DNA of 64,000 bases, taken from the NCBI RefSeq assembly GCF_000429065.1, contig NZ_KE386844.1, positions 124,001 through 188,000 of the forward strand, written 5' to 3'. The translations under genes were made by a program, and so were the position numbers. The notes beneath the pieces are model-generated. The model was given only the letters and a program-made list of their open reading frames with translations, was not told the DNA's origin and did not search any database. This DNA comes from Silanimonas lenta DSM 16282. GTDB lineage: Bacteria > Pseudomonadota > Gammaproteobacteria > Xanthomonadales > Xanthomonadaceae. Shown one piece after another: positions 56,577-64,000 of this stretch (positions are counted from its first letter, which is position 1; each line of letters opens with the position of its first letter).

Positions 56577-57389
56577 ATGGAACTCCCCGCCAAGGCCCTG
56601 CTCTTCGCTGCCCTGCTCGCCACTCCGGCCCTGGCCTCGATGCCGAAAGCAGGTGGCCCCGCATTGCCAGAGACCAAGACCAGCGCCGGCGACCTCGCCG
56701 CCGACGCCGCAGCGCTCCGCACCGATGCCGCAAAGAAGCACAAGGACGCAGTGGATCCCTGGGTCATCGCCTCAAGCGTGTTCCTCGACGGGCACCCGGA
56801 TATCCGGTACCGGCGCTACGGCATGGATGCCATGCGCGATGGCGCCCATGCCGATGCCTTCAGGCACTTCCAGCGAGCGGCCCGCTTTGCCGACAAACCC
56901 TCTCAGGCCATGGTCGCGGAACTGCTGTGGGAGGGGAGGGGTGTCGAACGCGACCGGGCGCTGGCCTATGCCTGGATGGAGGTGGCCGCGGAACGCGACT
57001 ATCCGGCTTTCGCCCTGTTCCGCGAGATGTACTGGCAGGAACTGACGCCAGAGGAACGTCGCCGGGCAATCGAACTGAATGGACCACTCTGGGCAGAGTA
57101 CGGCGATGCCATGGCCAAGCCGCGCCTGGAGCGCCGCATGCGCACTGCCCGGCGCCAGGTCACTGGAAGCCGGGTGGGATTCGTGGGGTACCTCAGCATC
57201 GAAGTGGCCACGCCCTATGGCAGCCGGAGCATCGACGGCTCCAAGGTCTACGACGAGGTCTACTGGGACCCCCGACGCTACTGGGCATGGCAGGACGAGG
57301 ACTGGAAGCGGCTCGGCTCCGGAACGGTGGAGGTCGGGACGGTGCGCCAAACCACCGCGACCGAGGGTAATGCGACCAGGGACCCGTAG
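56577..57389 (+). CDS. Sel1-like repeat protein with signal peptide
   Basis: 270 residues from ATG 56577. ATGs at 56532 and 56559 are in frame, but the third is chosen because the signal peptide MELPAKALLFAALLATPALA begins there. The mature protein has one clear Sel1/TPR-like unit (MVAELLWEGRGVERDRALAY continuing AWMEVAAERDYPAF) near 115-150 and no known C-terminal domain. Sel1 repeats mediate protein contacts. One sampled line is 60% G+C, below the local average. It precedes tdk by nine bases, but tdk seems to have its own promoter. Confidence 0.8.
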   Translation: MELPAKALLFAALLATPALASMPKAGGPALPETKTSAGDLAADAAALRTDAAKKHKDAVDPWVIASSVFLDGHPDIRYRRYGMDAMRDGAHADAFRHFQRAARFADKPSQAMVAELLWEGRGVERDRALAYAWMEVAAERDYPAFALFREMYWQELTPEERRRAIELNGPLWAEYGDAMAKPRLERRMRTARRQVTGSRVGFVGYLSIEVATPYGSRSIDGSKVYDEVYWDPRRYWAWQDEDWKRLGSGTVEVGTVRQTTATEGNATRDP

Positions 57390-57398
57390 AATGCCGCG
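57387..57398 (+). promoter_or_regulatory. Candidate -10 box immediately upstream of tdk (leaderless start)
   Basis: TAGAAT (57387-57392) followed by six bases and ATG 57399, the same hexamer and spacing as at uvrD (5069-5074). It overlaps the last codon of the Sel1-like gene. No Shine-Dalgarno is present. Confidence 0.45.
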
Positions 57399-58019
57399 AT
57401 GGCCAAGCTTTACTTCTACTACTCGGCGATGAACGCCGGGAAGACCACCACCCTGCTGCAGAGCGCGCACAACTACCACGAGCGCGGGATGCGCACGCTG
57501 CTGCTCACCCCGCGGCTCGACACCCGCGCCGGCGAGGGCGTGGTCGCCTCGCGCATCGGCCTCTCCGCCAGGGGGACGGTCTTCGGCCGCGACGACGACC
57601 TCGAGGCCATCACCCGCGCCGACATCGCGGCCAAGGGCCCGCTGGGCTGCGTGCTGGTGGACGAGGCGCAGTTCCTCACCAGGCCACAGGTCTGGCAGCT
57701 CACCGAGATCGTCGACGCGCTCGGCGTGCCGGTGCTGGCCTACGGACTGCGCACCGATTTCCGCGGCGAACTGTTCGAAGGCAGCCAGTACCTGCTGGCC
57801 TGGGCCGACAGCCTCGTCGAGATCAAGACCATCTGCCATACCGGCCGCAAGGCCACCATGGTGGTGCGCGTCGATGCGTCCGGCCGGGCCGTGAAGGACG
57901 GCCCGCAGGTCGAGATCGGCGGCAACGACCGCTACGTCTCCGTCTCGCGCGGCGAGTTCAAGAAGATCATGGCCGGCGAAGGCCAGATCGAGCCTGCGCA
58001 GGCGCCCCTTCCCTTCTGA
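57399..58019 (+). CDS. tdk: Thymidine kinase
   Basis: 206 residues of the type II (TK1-like) family: P-loop [24 protein letters not shown] (catalytic Glu and Mg site), [17 protein letters not shown] and the lasso segment [12 protein letters not shown]. It phosphorylates thymidine for salvage. The structural zinc site of the family normally uses four Cys in the C-terminal half; here I see only the Cys of TICHTGRKA, with Ser or Thr where others should be, so the zinc site looks lost. It converges on mutM with 26 bases between. Confidence 0.95.
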   Translation: MAKLYFYYSAMNAGKTTTLLQSAHNYHERGMRTLLLTPRLDTRAGEGVVASRIGLSARGTVFGRDDDLEAITRADIAAKGPLGCVLVDEAQFLTRPQVWQLTEIVDALGVPVLAYGLRTDFRGELFEGSQYLLAWADSLVEIKTICHTGRKATMVVRVDASGRAVKDGPQVEIGGNDRYVSVSRGEFKKIMAGEGQIEPAQAPLPF

Positions 58020-58045
58020 TCCTGCATGCCGGCGTGGAACCCGGT

Positions 58046-58858
58046 TCAGCGCTGGCAGCGCGGGCACCAGACGGTGGCGCGCTGCCCCAGCCGCTGGCCC
58101 TTGAGCCGGGTGCCGCAGGCCCGGCAGGCCTCGCCCTCGCGGCCGTACACCATGAGCTCCTGCTCGAAGTAGCCGGGCAGGCCGTCGGGGGCGAGGAAGT
58201 CGCGCAGGGTGGTGCCGCCGCGTTCGATGGCATGCCCGAGGATGCGCTTCACCGCAGCGGCGAGGCGCTCGTAGCGCGCCCGCGACACGCTCCCGGCCGG
58301 CACGGTGGGGCGGATGCCGGCCTCGAACAGGGCCTCGGCGGCATAGATGTTGCCCACGCCCACCACCACCGACTGGTCCATCAGGAAGGCTTTCACCGGG
58401 CCGCGGCGGCCGCGCGAGGCGGAAAACAGCGTCTCGCCACGGAAGGCTTCCGACAGCGGTTCGGGGCCGAGCCCGGCCAGCAGCGGATGGACTTCGCCCG
58501 GTGCCTGCCAGAGCAGGCAGCCGAAGCGGCGCGGGTCGGTGAAGCGCAGCACGCGGCCGTCCTCGAGCCCGACATCGACATGATCGTGCGGCCCCGGGGG
58601 CGTAGCACCGGGCAGGACGCGCATCACTCCGCTCATGCCGAGGTGCCAGAGCGCGCTGCCGGCGGTGGTATGCATCAGCAGGTACTTCGCCCGCCGCTCG
58701 ATCGCCTCGATGCGCTGCCCCGGCAGGCGCTCGCGCACGGCCGCCGGGATCGGCCAGCGCAGGTCCGGGCGGCGCAGGGTGAGCGTGGTGATCCGCCGCC
58801 CCTCGAGGTGCGGGGCGAGGCCGCGGCGGGTGGTTTCGACTTCGGGCAGTTCCGGCAT
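58046..58858 (-). CDS. mutM: Formamidopyrimidine-DNA glycosylase, MutM/Fpg
   Basis: 270 residues. The N-terminal [13 protein letters not shown] supplies the catalytic Pro2 and Glu3, with [17 protein letters not shown] in the middle (quoted at 17 residues) and the H2TH segment. The C-terminal zinc finger has Cys pairs CRACGTR and CPRC. It removes 8-oxoguanine and ring-opened purines. ATG 58858 is required for the N-terminal Pro. It is divergent from the degenerate GGDEF gene across 94 bases; TACACT about 26 bases upstream is a plausible -10 box. Confidence 0.97.
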   Translation of the reverse strand: MPELPEVETTRRGLAPHLEGRRITTLTLRRPDLRWPIPAAVRERLPGQRIEAIERRAKYLLMHTTAGSALWHLGMSGVMRVLPGATPPGPHDHVDVGLEDGRVLRFTDPRRFGCLLWQAPGEVHPLLAGLGPEPLSEAFRGETLFSASRGRRGPVKAFLMDQSVVVGVGNIYAAEALFEAGIRPTVPAGSVSRARYERLAAAVKRILGHAIERGGTTLRDFLAPDGLPGYFEQELMVYGREGEACRACGTRLKGQRLGQRATVWCPRCQR

Positions 58859-58952
58859 GGCGGCGATGGCGCGATGGGCAGGGCAGTGTAGGGCCGCGTT
58901 GCGGCCGTGGCAGGCCGCGCTTACGCTGGCTGCCTGTCCCAGGACCCCCCGC

Positions 58953-60014
58953 ATGGCTGCGACATCCGACGCCCGCCACCGAAGGATCGCCTTGCGCATC
59001 GGCCGCCTGCGTTTCCTGCTGCTGGGGCTCGGCCTGCTGCCGGTGCTGGTGCTGCTGCAGGAACGGGAAGCGCCGGCGGTGGCCTGGGGACTGGCCGTGG
59101 CGAACGCCCTGCTCTGGCCCTGGGCGGCCCGGCGCCTGGCCTCGCAGCATCCCGAACCGCTCGCCGTCGAGCGCCGCAATCTCGGTATCGACGCCCTGTT
59201 CGCCGGCATCTGGGTGGCCCTGCTGCAGTTCAGCCTGGTGCCCTCGGCCGCGCTGGCCTCGACCCTGCTCGCCTCGCTGGCCGCCGTCGGCGGCGGTGGG
59301 CTGGCCTGGCGCGGGCTGGGCCTGTTCCTCGGCGCCGCCCTGCTGCTCTCGGCGCTGAATGGCTTCGCCTTCGAGCCCGGAAGCTCGCTGCCAGCCACCG
59401 TGGCCAGCCTCCCCCTGCTGCTGGGCTTCCCACTGCTGCTGGCCAGCCACCTCGGGCGGATGGACCGCCGTCTGGCAGGCCAGGACCAGCGGCTCTCGGC
59501 CCTGGAGCGCCAGGATCCCCTGACCGGGCTGGCCAACCGCCGCGCCCTGCTGGAGGCGGCCGAGCACGAGTTCCGCCGCTTCCGCCGCAGCGGCCACCGC
59601 GCCAGCTTCATGGTGGTGGACATCGACCGTTTCCGCGAGCTCGGCGGGCCTCCGGGCGAGACCGCCGGCGAGGCGGCCCTGCACCAGGTGGCGGCGATAC
59701 TGAAGCGCAGCCTGCGCGACACCGACACCTGCGGCCGGCTGGAAGGCGGCTGCTTCGGCGTGGTGCTCACCGATGCCAGCGGCAGCGGCGTGGGAGAACT
59801 GGCCGAGCGCCTGCGCCATGCCATCGCCACGGCGGCCGCGGGCGGCGGGGCCGGGCCACACCCGACGGTGAGCATCGGCTATGCCCAGGTCGAGGCGGCA
59901 ATGGCGAGCAGCGGCCAGTGGATCGCCGCCGCGCAGGCGGCCCTGCAGGGCGCCAGGGCGCTGGGGCGGAACCGCAGCCTTGCCGCTCCGGCGCTCGGCG
60001 CCTACCCCCCATGA
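58953..60014 (+). CDS. GGDEF-family membrane protein with degenerate active site and retained I-site
   Basis: 353 residues. An N-terminal membrane region (about 15-170, five or six spans; [18 protein letters not shown] at the start) resembles the MASE2 type. The C-terminal GGDEF-family domain keeps [12 protein letters not shown] and the metal-site VVDIDRF, but the signature position reads EGGCF (264-268) instead of GGDEF/GGEEF, and the usual N-D and G-H residues after the Asp pair are changed ([12 protein letters not shown]). The inhibitory I-site RDTD (255-258) is at the correct five-residue spacing. It is most likely a c-di-GMP-binding receptor rather than a cyclase. Its stop overlaps the next gene (ATGA, 60011-60014). 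Confidence 0.85.
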   Translation: MAATSDARHRRIALRIGRLRFLLLGLGLLPVLVLLQEREAPAVAWGLAVANALLWPWAARRLASQHPEPLAVERRNLGIDALFAGIWVALLQFSLVPSAALASTLLASLAAVGGGGLAWRGLGLFLGAALLLSALNGFAFEPGSSLPATVASLPLLLGFPLLLASHLGRMDRRLAGQDQRLSALERQDPLTGLANRRALLEAAEHEFRRFRRSGHRASFMVVDIDRFRELGGPPGETAGEAALHQVAAILKRSLRDTDTCGRLEGGCFGVVLTDASGSGVGELAERLRHAIATAAAGGGAGPHPTVSIGYAQVEAAMASSGQWIAAAQAALQGARALGRNRSLAAPALGAYPP

Positions 60015-61711
60015 ACCCGGCCCGGGCCATGGCCCGCCACGCCGGCCTGCTGGGGCTCGTGCTGCTGGCCGGGGCGCCCCAGGGGGCTGCCGCATGGCCA
60101 GCCCCCGCCGGCACGGCCTCACCCGCGCCGGCCGCGAAGGCAGACTGGGCGACCCTCGACGAAGCCCGGGCGCGGATGGAGAGCGGCGACTTCGACGAGG
60201 CCCTGGCCCGGCTCGGCCCGCTGGCCGGGGCGGAAGACCCGGCCCTGCGCCGGCACGCCGGCGTGGCACTGGTGATGGCCCAGGCCGCGACCCGTGATCT
60301 GGTGGCCGGCCATGCCCGGCTGCATGCCCTGATGGCGGAGGAAGGCGTCCGGGACGACCCGGCCCTGGCCCGGCAGCTCGATCTGGCCGCCGCCAGGCTC
60401 TACAACGCCAGCGGCCAGTTCGACCTCGCCCTGCGCCACGCCCATGCCCTGCTCGAAGGCCGCCCCGATGCCGCCGACCGCTGCCGCGGCGGGCTGGAAT
60501 CGCTGCTGGCCCGGCTGGGCGGCGGCACCCTGCCGGTGAACGCCGGCGAATTCCAGGCCACGGGCTCGGCCTGCGACCTCGCCGGCCTGCCGCGCGAGGC
60601 CGCCCGCACCCGGCTGGCCCGGGCCCGCTGGGAACGGCAGTCCGGCCGCGTGGCCGAGGCCGAGGCCGAACTGCGGCGCTGGCTGCCAGACATGCTCGCC
60701 CTGAATGACACCGGCCTCGCCGCCGAGCTCCGGGCCGAGCAGGCCGAGGCCCTGCTGGCCCTGGGCCGCCCTGCCGAAGCCCGCCGCAGCGCCCGGGCCG
60801 CGCTGGCCGACAGCGCCAGCCTGCCGAGCGGCCGTGCCCTGCTGGCGGCGCGGCGGGTGCTCTACCAGGCCGCCCTGGCCGAGGGCGATGCCCGCGATGC
60901 CGCCCGCCAGCTGCAGGCCCTGATGGCGGCCGAGCACGCCTATGCCGGCGAGACCCATGCCGCGCAGATGGCCTACCAGGCCGGCCGCCACGAGGCCCTG
61001 CTGCGGCAGCAGGCGCAGGCGCTGCTCGAGGCCGAGACCGAAACCGCGGCCCTCGAGGCCGCCGAAGCCGGGAGCCGCGCCCTGCGCAACCGCCTGCTGC
61101 TGGTGCCTGCCGGCCTGGTCGTGGCCGGGCTGCTGCTCTATGCGGCGCAGCGCCGCCGCCACCGCCAGCGCTACCAGCAGCTCGCCCGGCACGATGCACT
61201 CACCGGCCTGTGGACGCGCAGCCACTTCACCGAAACCGCGAACCACGCACTGGCGCGACACCAGCGCGAATCGCGGCCGATGGCCCTGCTGCTGTTCGAT
61301 CTCGACCACTTCTCCCGGCTCAATGCCACCCACGGCCACCTCTCCGGCGACCGGGTGCTGGCCGCGGTCGGCGTGGTGCTGCCGATTTTTGCCGCGCTGC
61401 TGGCGGCGGTATGGGCGTTCGTGACGCTGGGCTGGCAGCGGCAGGAGCCGCATGCCGGCCTCGACGAGGGCCTCGGTTTCGCCGAGCGCTGCCGTGAAGC
61501 CATCGCCGCCCTGCACGTGCCGGCCTACGAAAGCGGCGAGCCGATCACCGTCACCGCCAGCTTCGGCGTCGCCTCCACCGCCACCGTGGGCTACCGCCTG
61601 CGCGACCTGCTCTCGAACGCCGATGCCGCGCTCTACCGCGCCAAGTCGGCAGGACGAAACCGGGTGGCGGCCGCCATCGTCGCTCCCGTCCAGGACCTCG
61701 GCCTCGCATGA
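60011..61711 (+). CDS. TPR-like sensor GGDEF protein with disrupted signature region
   Basis: 566 residues. A signal peptide leads to a helical, TPR-like extracytoplasmic region (about 45-340, repeated LARARWERQSGRVAEAEAEL-type helices), a membrane span near 360 (LLLVPAGLVVAGLLLYAAQ) and a cytoplasmic GGDEF-family domain. DALTGLWTRSHF, LLFDLDHFSRLN (Asp430, Asp432), HGHLSGDRVLAAVG and the C-terminal [15 protein letters not shown] are intact. The signature and I-site are absent: residues 451-475 form a hydrophobic run (VLPIFAALLAAVWAFV) where RxxD and GGEEF should be. Out-of-frame remnants suggest indels there. It overlaps its neighbours at both ends (ATGA). Confidence 0.85.
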   Translation: MNPARAMARHAGLLGLVLLAGAPQGAAAWPAPAGTASPAPAAKADWATLDEARARMESGDFDEALARLGPLAGAEDPALRRHAGVALVMAQAATRDLVAGHARLHALMAEEGVRDDPALARQLDLAAARLYNASGQFDLALRHAHALLEGRPDAADRCRGGLESLLARLGGGTLPVNAGEFQATGSACDLAGLPREAARTRLARARWERQSGRVAEAEAELRRWLPDMLALNDTGLAAELRAEQAEALLALGRPAEARRSARAALADSASLPSGRALLAARRVLYQAALAEGDARDAARQLQALMAAEHAYAGETHAAQMAYQAGRHEALLRQQAQALLEAETETAALEAAEAGSRALRNRLLLVPAGLVVAGLLLYAAQRRRHRQRYQQLARHDALTGLWTRSHFTETANHALARHQRESRPMALLLFDLDHFSRLNATHGHLSGDRVLAAVGVVLPIFAALLAAVWAFVTLGWQRQEPHAGLDEGLGFAERCREAIAALHVPAYESGEPITVTASFGVASTATVGYRLRDLLSNADAALYRAKSAGRNRVAAAIVAPVQDLGLA

Positions 61712-62058
61712 TCCGCCCCTTCCTCCTGCCCTGGCTGCCGCTGCTGGCCGCCGCCACCGCGGCCGCCAGCCCGCCCGCCGATTTCGCCCAGGCCCCCGCC
61801 GAGCTCGTGGCCCGCTTCGATCTCGATGGCGATGGCCAGGTGGACGAGGCGGAATATCTCGCCTATCTCATGCGCGGCTTCCATGCCCGCGACCGCGACG
61901 GCAACGGTGTGCTCGAGGGCGAGGAACTGCCCCCGGGGGCCCGGCCGCTCGGCGCGGCGGAGAACGAGGCGCGGCTGCGCCGCCAGTTCCGGCGCCAGGA
62001 CGCCGATGGCAATGGCTGGCTCGATGCCCGCGAACTGCTGGCGCCGCCCCGCGGCTGA
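61708..62058 (+). CDS. Secreted EF-hand calcium-binding protein
   Basis: 116 residues. Signal peptide 1 to about 21 (LLPWLPLLAAATAAA). Three canonical 12-residue EF-hand loops follow: DLDGDGQVDEAE (38-49), DRDGNGVLEGEE (62-73) and DADGNGWLDARE (98-109), each with Asp/Asn at positions 1, 3 and 5 and Glu at 12. An odd number of hands suggests dimerisation or one unpaired site. The start overlaps the preceding GGDEF gene by four bases, so calcium sensing in the periplasm may feed the two upstream membrane proteins. No catalytic domain is attached. Confidence 0.88.
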   Translation: MIRPFLLPWLPLLAAATAAASPPADFAQAPAELVARFDLDGDGQVDEAEYLAYLMRGFHARDRDGNGVLEGEELPPGARPLGAAENEARLRRQFRRQDADGNGWLDARELLAPPRG

Positions 62059-62067
62059 GCCCGGGGC

Positions 62068-63063
62068 TCAGGCCGGGGCGCGCAGCAGGCCGGCCTCGCG
62101 CAGGCTGGCGAGGGTGGCGTCCACCAGGTCCGGCAGCGGGGTCTCGCGGTAGCCCAGCACGGCCTTGGCCTTCGTCGAATCGACCCGCAGGTGATGGCAG
62201 GCAAAGACCGCCGCCTCCGGGGTGATGTCGGGCATGCGGCCGCTGAGGCGTGAAACGGCGTCCTTCGCATGGGCCACCGCCTTCAGCACCCAGGCCGGGG
62301 TCGGGCGGCGGGGCACCCGGCGCCCGAGGCGCTGGCCGATGAGGCCGATCAGTTCGACGAAGCTGGCATGCGCCCCGCCGAGCAGGAAGGCCTCGCGCTC
62401 GAGCCCGAGGGCGAAGGCCCGGACCTGCGCCCGGGCGATCTCGCGCACGTCGGCGAAGGCGCCGGAGCCGGGCGGGGCGCCGGGCAGCTTCCCCTGGTCC
62501 ACCAGCAGCACCAGCCGCGCCCAGTTGCGGGTGTCGCCCGGCCCCAGCACGTGCGAGGGATTGAACACCACCCAGGGCAGGGCGGCGGCACGCACCGCCT
62601 GCTCGGAGAGGAATTTGCTGCGCTCGTAGTTCACCCAGCTCTCGCCGCCGCGCTGCGGCCGGTCCTCGCGCAGCGTGCCCTCGACGAGGTGCGACCAGGC
62701 CGAGACCGAGCTGGTATGCAGGAAGCGGCGCACCCCGGCCGCCTCGGCGGCACGCAGCAAGGCCTCGGTGCCCTGCACATTGGTGCGCGTCTGCACCGGG
62801 TTGTGGGGCCGCCACTGGGTGGTGTCGGCGGCGGTGTGGAACACCGCCTCGCAACCCTCCAGCGCCCGCATGAGGGCATCGCGGGCCGCAGGCGAGGCCT
62901 CGCCCAGCGCGCCGCGCACCGGCTCACCGCCCCGCGCGAGGATCGCGGCATCGCCGGCCTCGCTGCGCGAGAGCGCGCGCACGCGGTGCCCGGCGGCCCG
63001 CAGTTCACGCAACAGATGGCCACCGACGAAGCCGGTGGCGCCGGTGAGCAGGACCTCGGCCAT
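62068..63063 (-). CDS. NAD-dependent epimerase/dehydratase (extended SDR)
   Basis: 331 residues. [15 protein letters not shown] is the NAD-binding loop, HTSSVSAW the catalytic Ser/Thr strand, and [10 protein letters not shown] the YxxxK pair. [11 protein letters not shown] and the C-terminal region lacking sugar-nucleotide motifs resemble dihydroflavonol-reductase-like or 3-beta-hydroxysteroid-dehydrogenase-like members. The product is probably a cytoplasmic reductase or epimerase with small-molecule substrate. GGAG about seven bases before ATG 63063 supports the start. It is divergent from rsmG and convergent with the EF-hand gene. Confidence 0.9.
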   Translation of the reverse strand: MAEVLLTGATGFVGGHLLRELRAAGHRVRALSRSEAGDAAILARGGEPVRGALGEASPAARDALMRALEGCEAVFHTAADTTQWRPHNPVQTRTNVQGTEALLRAAEAAGVRRFLHTSSVSAWSHLVEGTLREDRPQRGGESWVNYERSKFLSEQAVRAAALPWVVFNPSHVLGPGDTRNWARLVLLVDQGKLPGAPPGSGAFADVREIARAQVRAFALGLEREAFLLGGAHASFVELIGLIGQRLGRRVPRRPTPAWVLKAVAHAKDAVSRLSGRMPDITPEAAVFACHHLRVDSTKAKAVLGYRETPLPDLVDATLASLREAGLLRAPA

Positions 63064-63134
63064 GCGGGTCTCCAGAGCATCGGATGCCCGAAGCCTGCCT
63101 GCGGCGCAGTGAAGGCGGAAGCGCGGCTTTCGGC

Positions 63135-63146
63135 GACAATGCGCCC
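63135..63146 (+). promoter_or_regulatory. Candidate -10 box immediately upstream of rsmG (leaderless start)
   Basis: GACAAT (63135-63140; four of six matches) followed by six bases and ATG 63147, the same spacing as at uvrD and tdk. No Shine-Dalgarno is visible. Confidence 0.4.
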
Positions 63147-63836
63147 ATGCCCCTGCCACCCGACATCGCCGGCCTGCGCCCCGAACTCGAGGCCGGGCTG
63201 CTCGCCCTCGGCCTCGACCCCCAGGCCACGGTCGAACGTACGCCGCCGACCGAAGCCGGGGAGGACCGGCTCGCCGGCGCCCTGCTCGCCTACCTCGCCC
63301 TGCTGCAGCGCTGGAACGCCACCTACAACCTCACCGCCATCCGCGGGCCGCGCGAGATGCTGGTAAAGCACCTGCTCGACTCGCTGGCCATGCAGCCCCA
63401 TGTGCGCGGCCTCGTCTCCCTCGCCGATCTCGGCACCGGCCCTGGCCTGCCCGGCCTGCCGCTGGCCCTGGCGACCCCGGGGCTGGCCGTGGCCCTGGTG
63501 GAGAGCAATGGGAAGAAGGCCCGATTCCTGCGCGAATGCGTGCGCCAGCTCGGCCTCGCCCCGCGGGTGCGGGTGCTGGAATCGCGGGCCGAGGCGGTGG
63601 CCGAGCCGGGCGCCTTCGCGGCCATCACCGCCCGCGCCCTCGACCGCCTCGCCGGCATCCTCGCCGTGGGCGGGCACCTGCTCGCCCCCGGAGGCCGGCT
63701 GCTGGCGATGAAGGGCCAGCATCCCGCCGAGGAGATCGCCGAGCTGCCGGCCGGCTGGCGCGTGGTGGGCAGCCATCCCCTCGCGGTGCCCGGCCTCGCC
63801 GGCGAGCGCCATCTGGTGGAAGTGGCACGGGCCTGA
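63147..63836 (+). CDS. rsmG: 16S rRNA (guanine(527)-N7)-methyltransferase, RsmG
   Basis: 229 residues. [20 protein letters not shown] and KHLLDSLA are RsmG signatures; [17 protein letters not shown] is the SAM loop, and [14 protein letters not shown] the downstream motif. It methylates G527 in the 16S rRNA 530 loop; loss gives low-level streptomycin resistance in many species. parA follows after 103 bases, the usual gidB-parA order near the origin, but mnmG (gidA) is not upstream here. Confidence 0.96.
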   Translation: MPLPPDIAGLRPELEAGLLALGLDPQATVERTPPTEAGEDRLAGALLAYLALLQRWNATYNLTAIRGPREMLVKHLLDSLAMQPHVRGLVSLADLGTGPGLPGLPLALATPGLAVALVESNGKKARFLRECVRQLGLAPRVRVLESRAEAVAEPGAFAAITARALDRLAGILAVGGHLLAPGGRLLAMKGQHPAEEIAELPAGWRVVGSHPLAVPGLAGERHLVEVARA

Positions 63837-63939
63837 GCCCGGGGCTGCCGGCGCGGCCCGAGCCGGGGCTCCGGGGGGCTTGTGGCATCATCGGCGGCCT
63901 TGCCGGCCGGGAGCGCCGGCGCCGGACCCCTTCCCTCGC
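63837..63939. other. rsmG-parA gap with GC-rich inverted repeats
   Basis: 103 bases. GAGCCCGGGGCT near the start can pair with AGCCGGGGCTC (about 63860-63872). No T-run follows, so termination by this hairpin is doubtful. No parS-like palindrome is recognised. Confidence 0.35.
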
Positions 63940-64000
63940 ATGGCCCGCATCCTCGCAATCGCCAACCAGAAAGGCGGCGTCGGCAAGACCACGACGGCCG
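63940..64000 (+). CDS. parA: Chromosome-partitioning ATPase ParA (partial, 5' end)
   Basis: The first 20 codons read MARILAIANQKGGVGKTTTA, the deviant Walker A motif (KGGVGKTT) of ParA/Soj ATPases. The rest lies beyond the window. Together with rsmG upstream this is the standard gidB-parA order, so a parB gene and parS sites are expected further on. The identity depends on this short segment and context. Confidence 0.85.
   Translation, partial: MARILAIANQKGGVGKTTTA

Overview
This is a very GC-rich (sampled lines run to about 80% G+C), gene-dense chromosomal segment of a gammaproteobacterium. The mix of housekeeping genes (bioB-bioF-bioH-bioC, glyQS-tamAB, tatABC, ttcA-rdgC, plsB, uvrD and rep, rsmG followed by parA), a dipeptidyl-peptidase-IV-like protease and several type V secreted lipases fits the Xanthomonadales (Lysobacterales). 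This placement is inferred from gene content, not from a marker-gene tree. No rRNA, tRNA, insertion sequence, prophage, integrase or CRISPR array is visible, and no gene-free stretch exceeds 300 bases. The largest gap is about 180 bases.

Layout. 1-5.0 kb: a partial saccharopine-dehydrogenase-like reductase, two short-chain dehydrogenases, an S9 peptidase and a YfcG-type glutathione transferase. 5.1-11.8 kb: uvrD, a small Cys-rich secreted protein with a poly-G promoter spacer, a Hanks-type membrane Ser/Thr kinase, an orphan TRAP-type binding lipoprotein and xthA. 11.8-18 kb: two tandem paralogous diguanylate cyclases, pepN, a PLP-dependent dehydratase and a SnoaL-like protein. 18-23.6 kb: the biotin operon bioB-bioF-bioH-bioC, divergent comF, and ubiA. 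23.6-30 kb: a patatin/beta-barrel protein divergent from a GDSL-esterase autotransporter (with a clear terminator), then a TonB-dependent receptor. 30-38.6 kb: glyQ-glyS-tamA-tamB, each junction overlapping or nearly so. 38.6-44.1 kb: a glutamine amidotransferase, a multipass membrane protein, a CPBP intramembrane protease of lower GC, tatA-tatB-tatC-RDD, and a SYLF-domain protein. 44.2-49.8 kb: hemH and a hydrolase, a lipoprotein, a YgjP-like metalloprotein, ttcA-rdgC and a YdcH-like protein. 49.9-58.9 kb: plsB, a lipoprotein, a P4-type acid phosphatase, rep, a Sel1-like protein, tdk and mutM. 58.9-62.1 kb: a three-gene overlapping unit of two GGDEF-family proteins with abnormal active sites and an EF-hand protein. 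62-64 kb: an epimerase, rsmG and the start of parA, a gene order often found near the replication origin.

Themes. The genes point to envelope biogenesis (TamAB, Tat, PlsB, type V secretion, TonB receptor), cofactor synthesis (biotin, haem, ubiquinone), DNA repair (UvrD, Rep, XthA, MutM, RdgC) and c-di-GMP signalling (four GGDEF proteins). The most unusual items are the GGDEF/GGDEF/EF-hand unit, in which one protein keeps the inhibitory I-site but lost the catalytic motif and the other has a hydrophobic stretch in place of the motif; the 11-base G/C run that sets the promoter spacing of a small Cys-rich secreted protein; and repeated -10-like hexamers exactly 6-7 bases upstream of start codons, which suggests leaderless transcripts.
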